Shown one piece after another: positions 14,070 to 14,569 of a stretch of 14,569 bases of DNA (the stretch's first letter is position 1; every line of letters begins with the position of its first letter). Made by a program: the position numbers and the translations under genes. Under the pieces are notes generated by a model that worked only from the letters and a program-made list of their open reading frames with translations, was not told the origin of the DNA and did no database searches. Origin of the DNA: CAZXPY01 sp964643435 (GTDB lineage: Bacteria; Patescibacteriota; Microgenomatia; Woykebacterales; RBG-16-39-9b); NCBI GenBank assembly GCA_964643435.1, contig CAZXPY010000011.1:1-14569 (forward strand), written 5' to 3'.

Positions 14070-14298
14070 GCGGATTTAGGACAGTTGTGGAAGAGGATGC
14101 CCGCTGGGAAAAGTACGCTCCTTGCGGCGGTAACGTCCTTCCCCAGCGGGCGGTCAGATGGCTGCAGTAGTTAGGGAGCAGATCACCTGACAAGAGACCG
14201 ATGACTTATTTGGCGCTAAGTCACCACTTTAGAGGTGGTAGACGGGCAAGGGAGGCCAATCCCCGCTTTACTGCCCTCCTTTCTCCACTAACCACAAG
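14070..14298 (-). other. GC-rich intergenic stretch with several hairpins, no gene recognised
   Basis: No convincing ORF is present. On the minus strand there are at least four stable hairpins: ACCAC/GTGGT (14239-14235 with 14227-14223), GACTTA/TAAGTC (14222-14217 with 14208-14203), GTCAGGTG/CATCTGAC (14191-14184 with 14160-14153) enclosing CTGC/GCAG, and CCCGCTGGG/CCCAGCGGG (14150-14142 with 14108-14100). The G-U pair in the third stem would be an A-C mismatch on the other strand, which favours minus-strand RNA. I find no RNase P, tmRNA, SRP RNA or common riboswitch motif by eye. It may be a second structured RNA or the sufD leader. Confidence 0.45.
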
Positions 14299-14413
14299 AA
14301 AAAAGCTAAACAGTTTGCTCTGGGCGGTGATCCCTCTAAGGGTCCCCGTAACTGGGGCCAGAGGATCTTTCTTCCATTTTGCCCAAGGCTCACTGACTAG
14401 CTCAACTGTATTT
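14299..14413 (-). ncRNA. Candidate ~115-nt structured small RNA between sufB and sufD
   Basis: The predicted minus-strand transcript folds into one long rod. The closing stem pairs GAGCTAGTCAGT (14403-14392) with ACTGTTTAGCTT (14314-14303). A second stem pairs GCCTTGGGC with GCCCAGAGC. A purine-rich bulge of 13 bases (AAAATGGAAGAAA) follows, then a stem GATCCTCT/AGAGGGATC with one bulged base, and a CCCC/GGGG tip closed by AGTTAC. Six Ts (14304-14299) follow the closing stem, so it doubles as a terminator. G-U pairs in the stems would be mismatches on the plus strand. It lacks the SRP Alu/GGAA signature; a small 6S-like RNA or an attenuator leader are alternatives. Confidence 0.55.
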
Positions 14414-14419
14414 CCTAAA

Positions 14420-14449
14420 ATTATACTACAGGCGAGCAAGCCTTTCCAA
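14420..14449 (-). promoter_or_regulatory. Promoter of the candidate small RNA
   Basis: A perfect -10, TATAAT (14425-14420), an 18-base spacer and a -35 of TTGGAA (14449-14444) lie just after sufB on the minus strand. The predicted start is near 14413, ten bases before the closing stem of the small RNA. Confidence 0.65.
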
Positions 14450-14477
14450 CAAAAATTGTAAGTTGGTTAGAGAAGAT

Positions 14478-14569
14478 TTAGCCGACGGAACCGATCATCT
14501 CAAGCTGTATCAAGCGGTTCAATTCGAGGGCGTATTCGAGTGGTAATTCTTTCACGATCGGTTCGATAA
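14478..14569 (-). CDS. sufB: SufB, C-terminal end (partial)
   Basis: Only the last 29 codons and the TAA stop are in the window; the rest runs off the right edge. The visible end, EPIVKELPLEYALELNRL then IQLEMIGSVG, is the characteristic SufB C-terminus, where the pattern VKELPxEYAxELNRLI is strongly conserved. SufB is the main scaffold subunit of SufBCD, on which the Fe-S cluster is built in the cytoplasm. Being upstream of sufD, sufS and sufU on the same strand, it marks this as a suf locus; sufC, if present, should lie further right. Confidence 0.9.
   Translation of the reverse strand, partial: IEPIVKELPLEYALELNRLIQLEMIGSVG

Noticed and set aside
14070..14413. RNase P RNA, tmRNA or SRP RNA
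   Set aside because: I looked for the RNase P GAGGAAAGTCC and late conserved regions, the tmRNA tRNA-like end and the SRP GGAA-type apical motif on both strands and did not find them. A covariance-model search would be decisive.
14201..14461. Open frames on both strands in the sufB-sufD island
   Set aside because: The encoded peptides are low-quality, have no ribosome site and coincide with strong RNA stems; the open frames follow from the GC-rich composition.
1..14569. CRISPR array, insertion sequence or prophage genes
   Set aside because: No regularly spaced repeats, transposase, integrase or phage structural genes are visible.

Overview
The window most likely comes from a Candidate Phyla Radiation (Patescibacteria) genome, probably assembled from a metagenome. 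The reasons are AT-rich and very compact genes, weak ribosome binding sites, many ATGA start/stop overlaps, a much shortened SufD, and a scaffold gap of ten Ns. TGA is used as a stop (for example at 931-933, 1836-1838 and 3863-3865), so the UGA-recoding lineages are excluded. The phylum is an inference; no marker gene in the window settles it.

Region 1 (1-5992, + strand) is the end of a surface-polysaccharide operon. It holds the ATPase of a Wzt-type exporter (5' end missing), a SAM methyltransferase, three family-2 glycosyltransferases and a polyprenyl-phosphate glycosylphosphotransferase, all overlapping or a few bases apart. Together they would load the first sugar on the lipid carrier, lengthen and modify the chain, and export it by an ABC transporter.

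Region 2 (5997-7865, - strand) has a tRNA-Ile with the rare UAU anticodon and its own promoter, a membrane protein joining a CvpA-like domain to a CAP/SCP domain, a SufT/MIP18-type Fe-S assembly factor, and a stand-alone response-regulator receiver with a recognisable promoter.

Region 3 (7876-14569, - strand) is an iron-sulfur and metal-homeostasis locus. In transcription order: the end of sufB, a GC-rich intergenic island with a probable small structured RNA, a short sufD, a Nudix hydrolase, a GC-rich self-contained expression cassette (promoter, structured leader, unknown 110-residue protein, terminator), then sufS, sufU, an FAD-dependent oxidoreductase, a VIT/CCC1-type transporter and a ZIP-type transporter. 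The likely logic is Fe-S assembly (SufB/SufD scaffold, SufS sulfur donor, SufU sulfur relay, SufT targeting) linked to redox chemistry and Fe/Mn/Zn traffic.

The points most worth following up are the two GC-rich islands that break up the suf locus, a 24-bp perfect palindrome inserted in frame in sufS with a possible related insertion in sufU, the UAU-anticodon tRNA-Ile, and the N gap in sufD, which looks spurious: merging its identical 6-base ends restores one uninterrupted frame.
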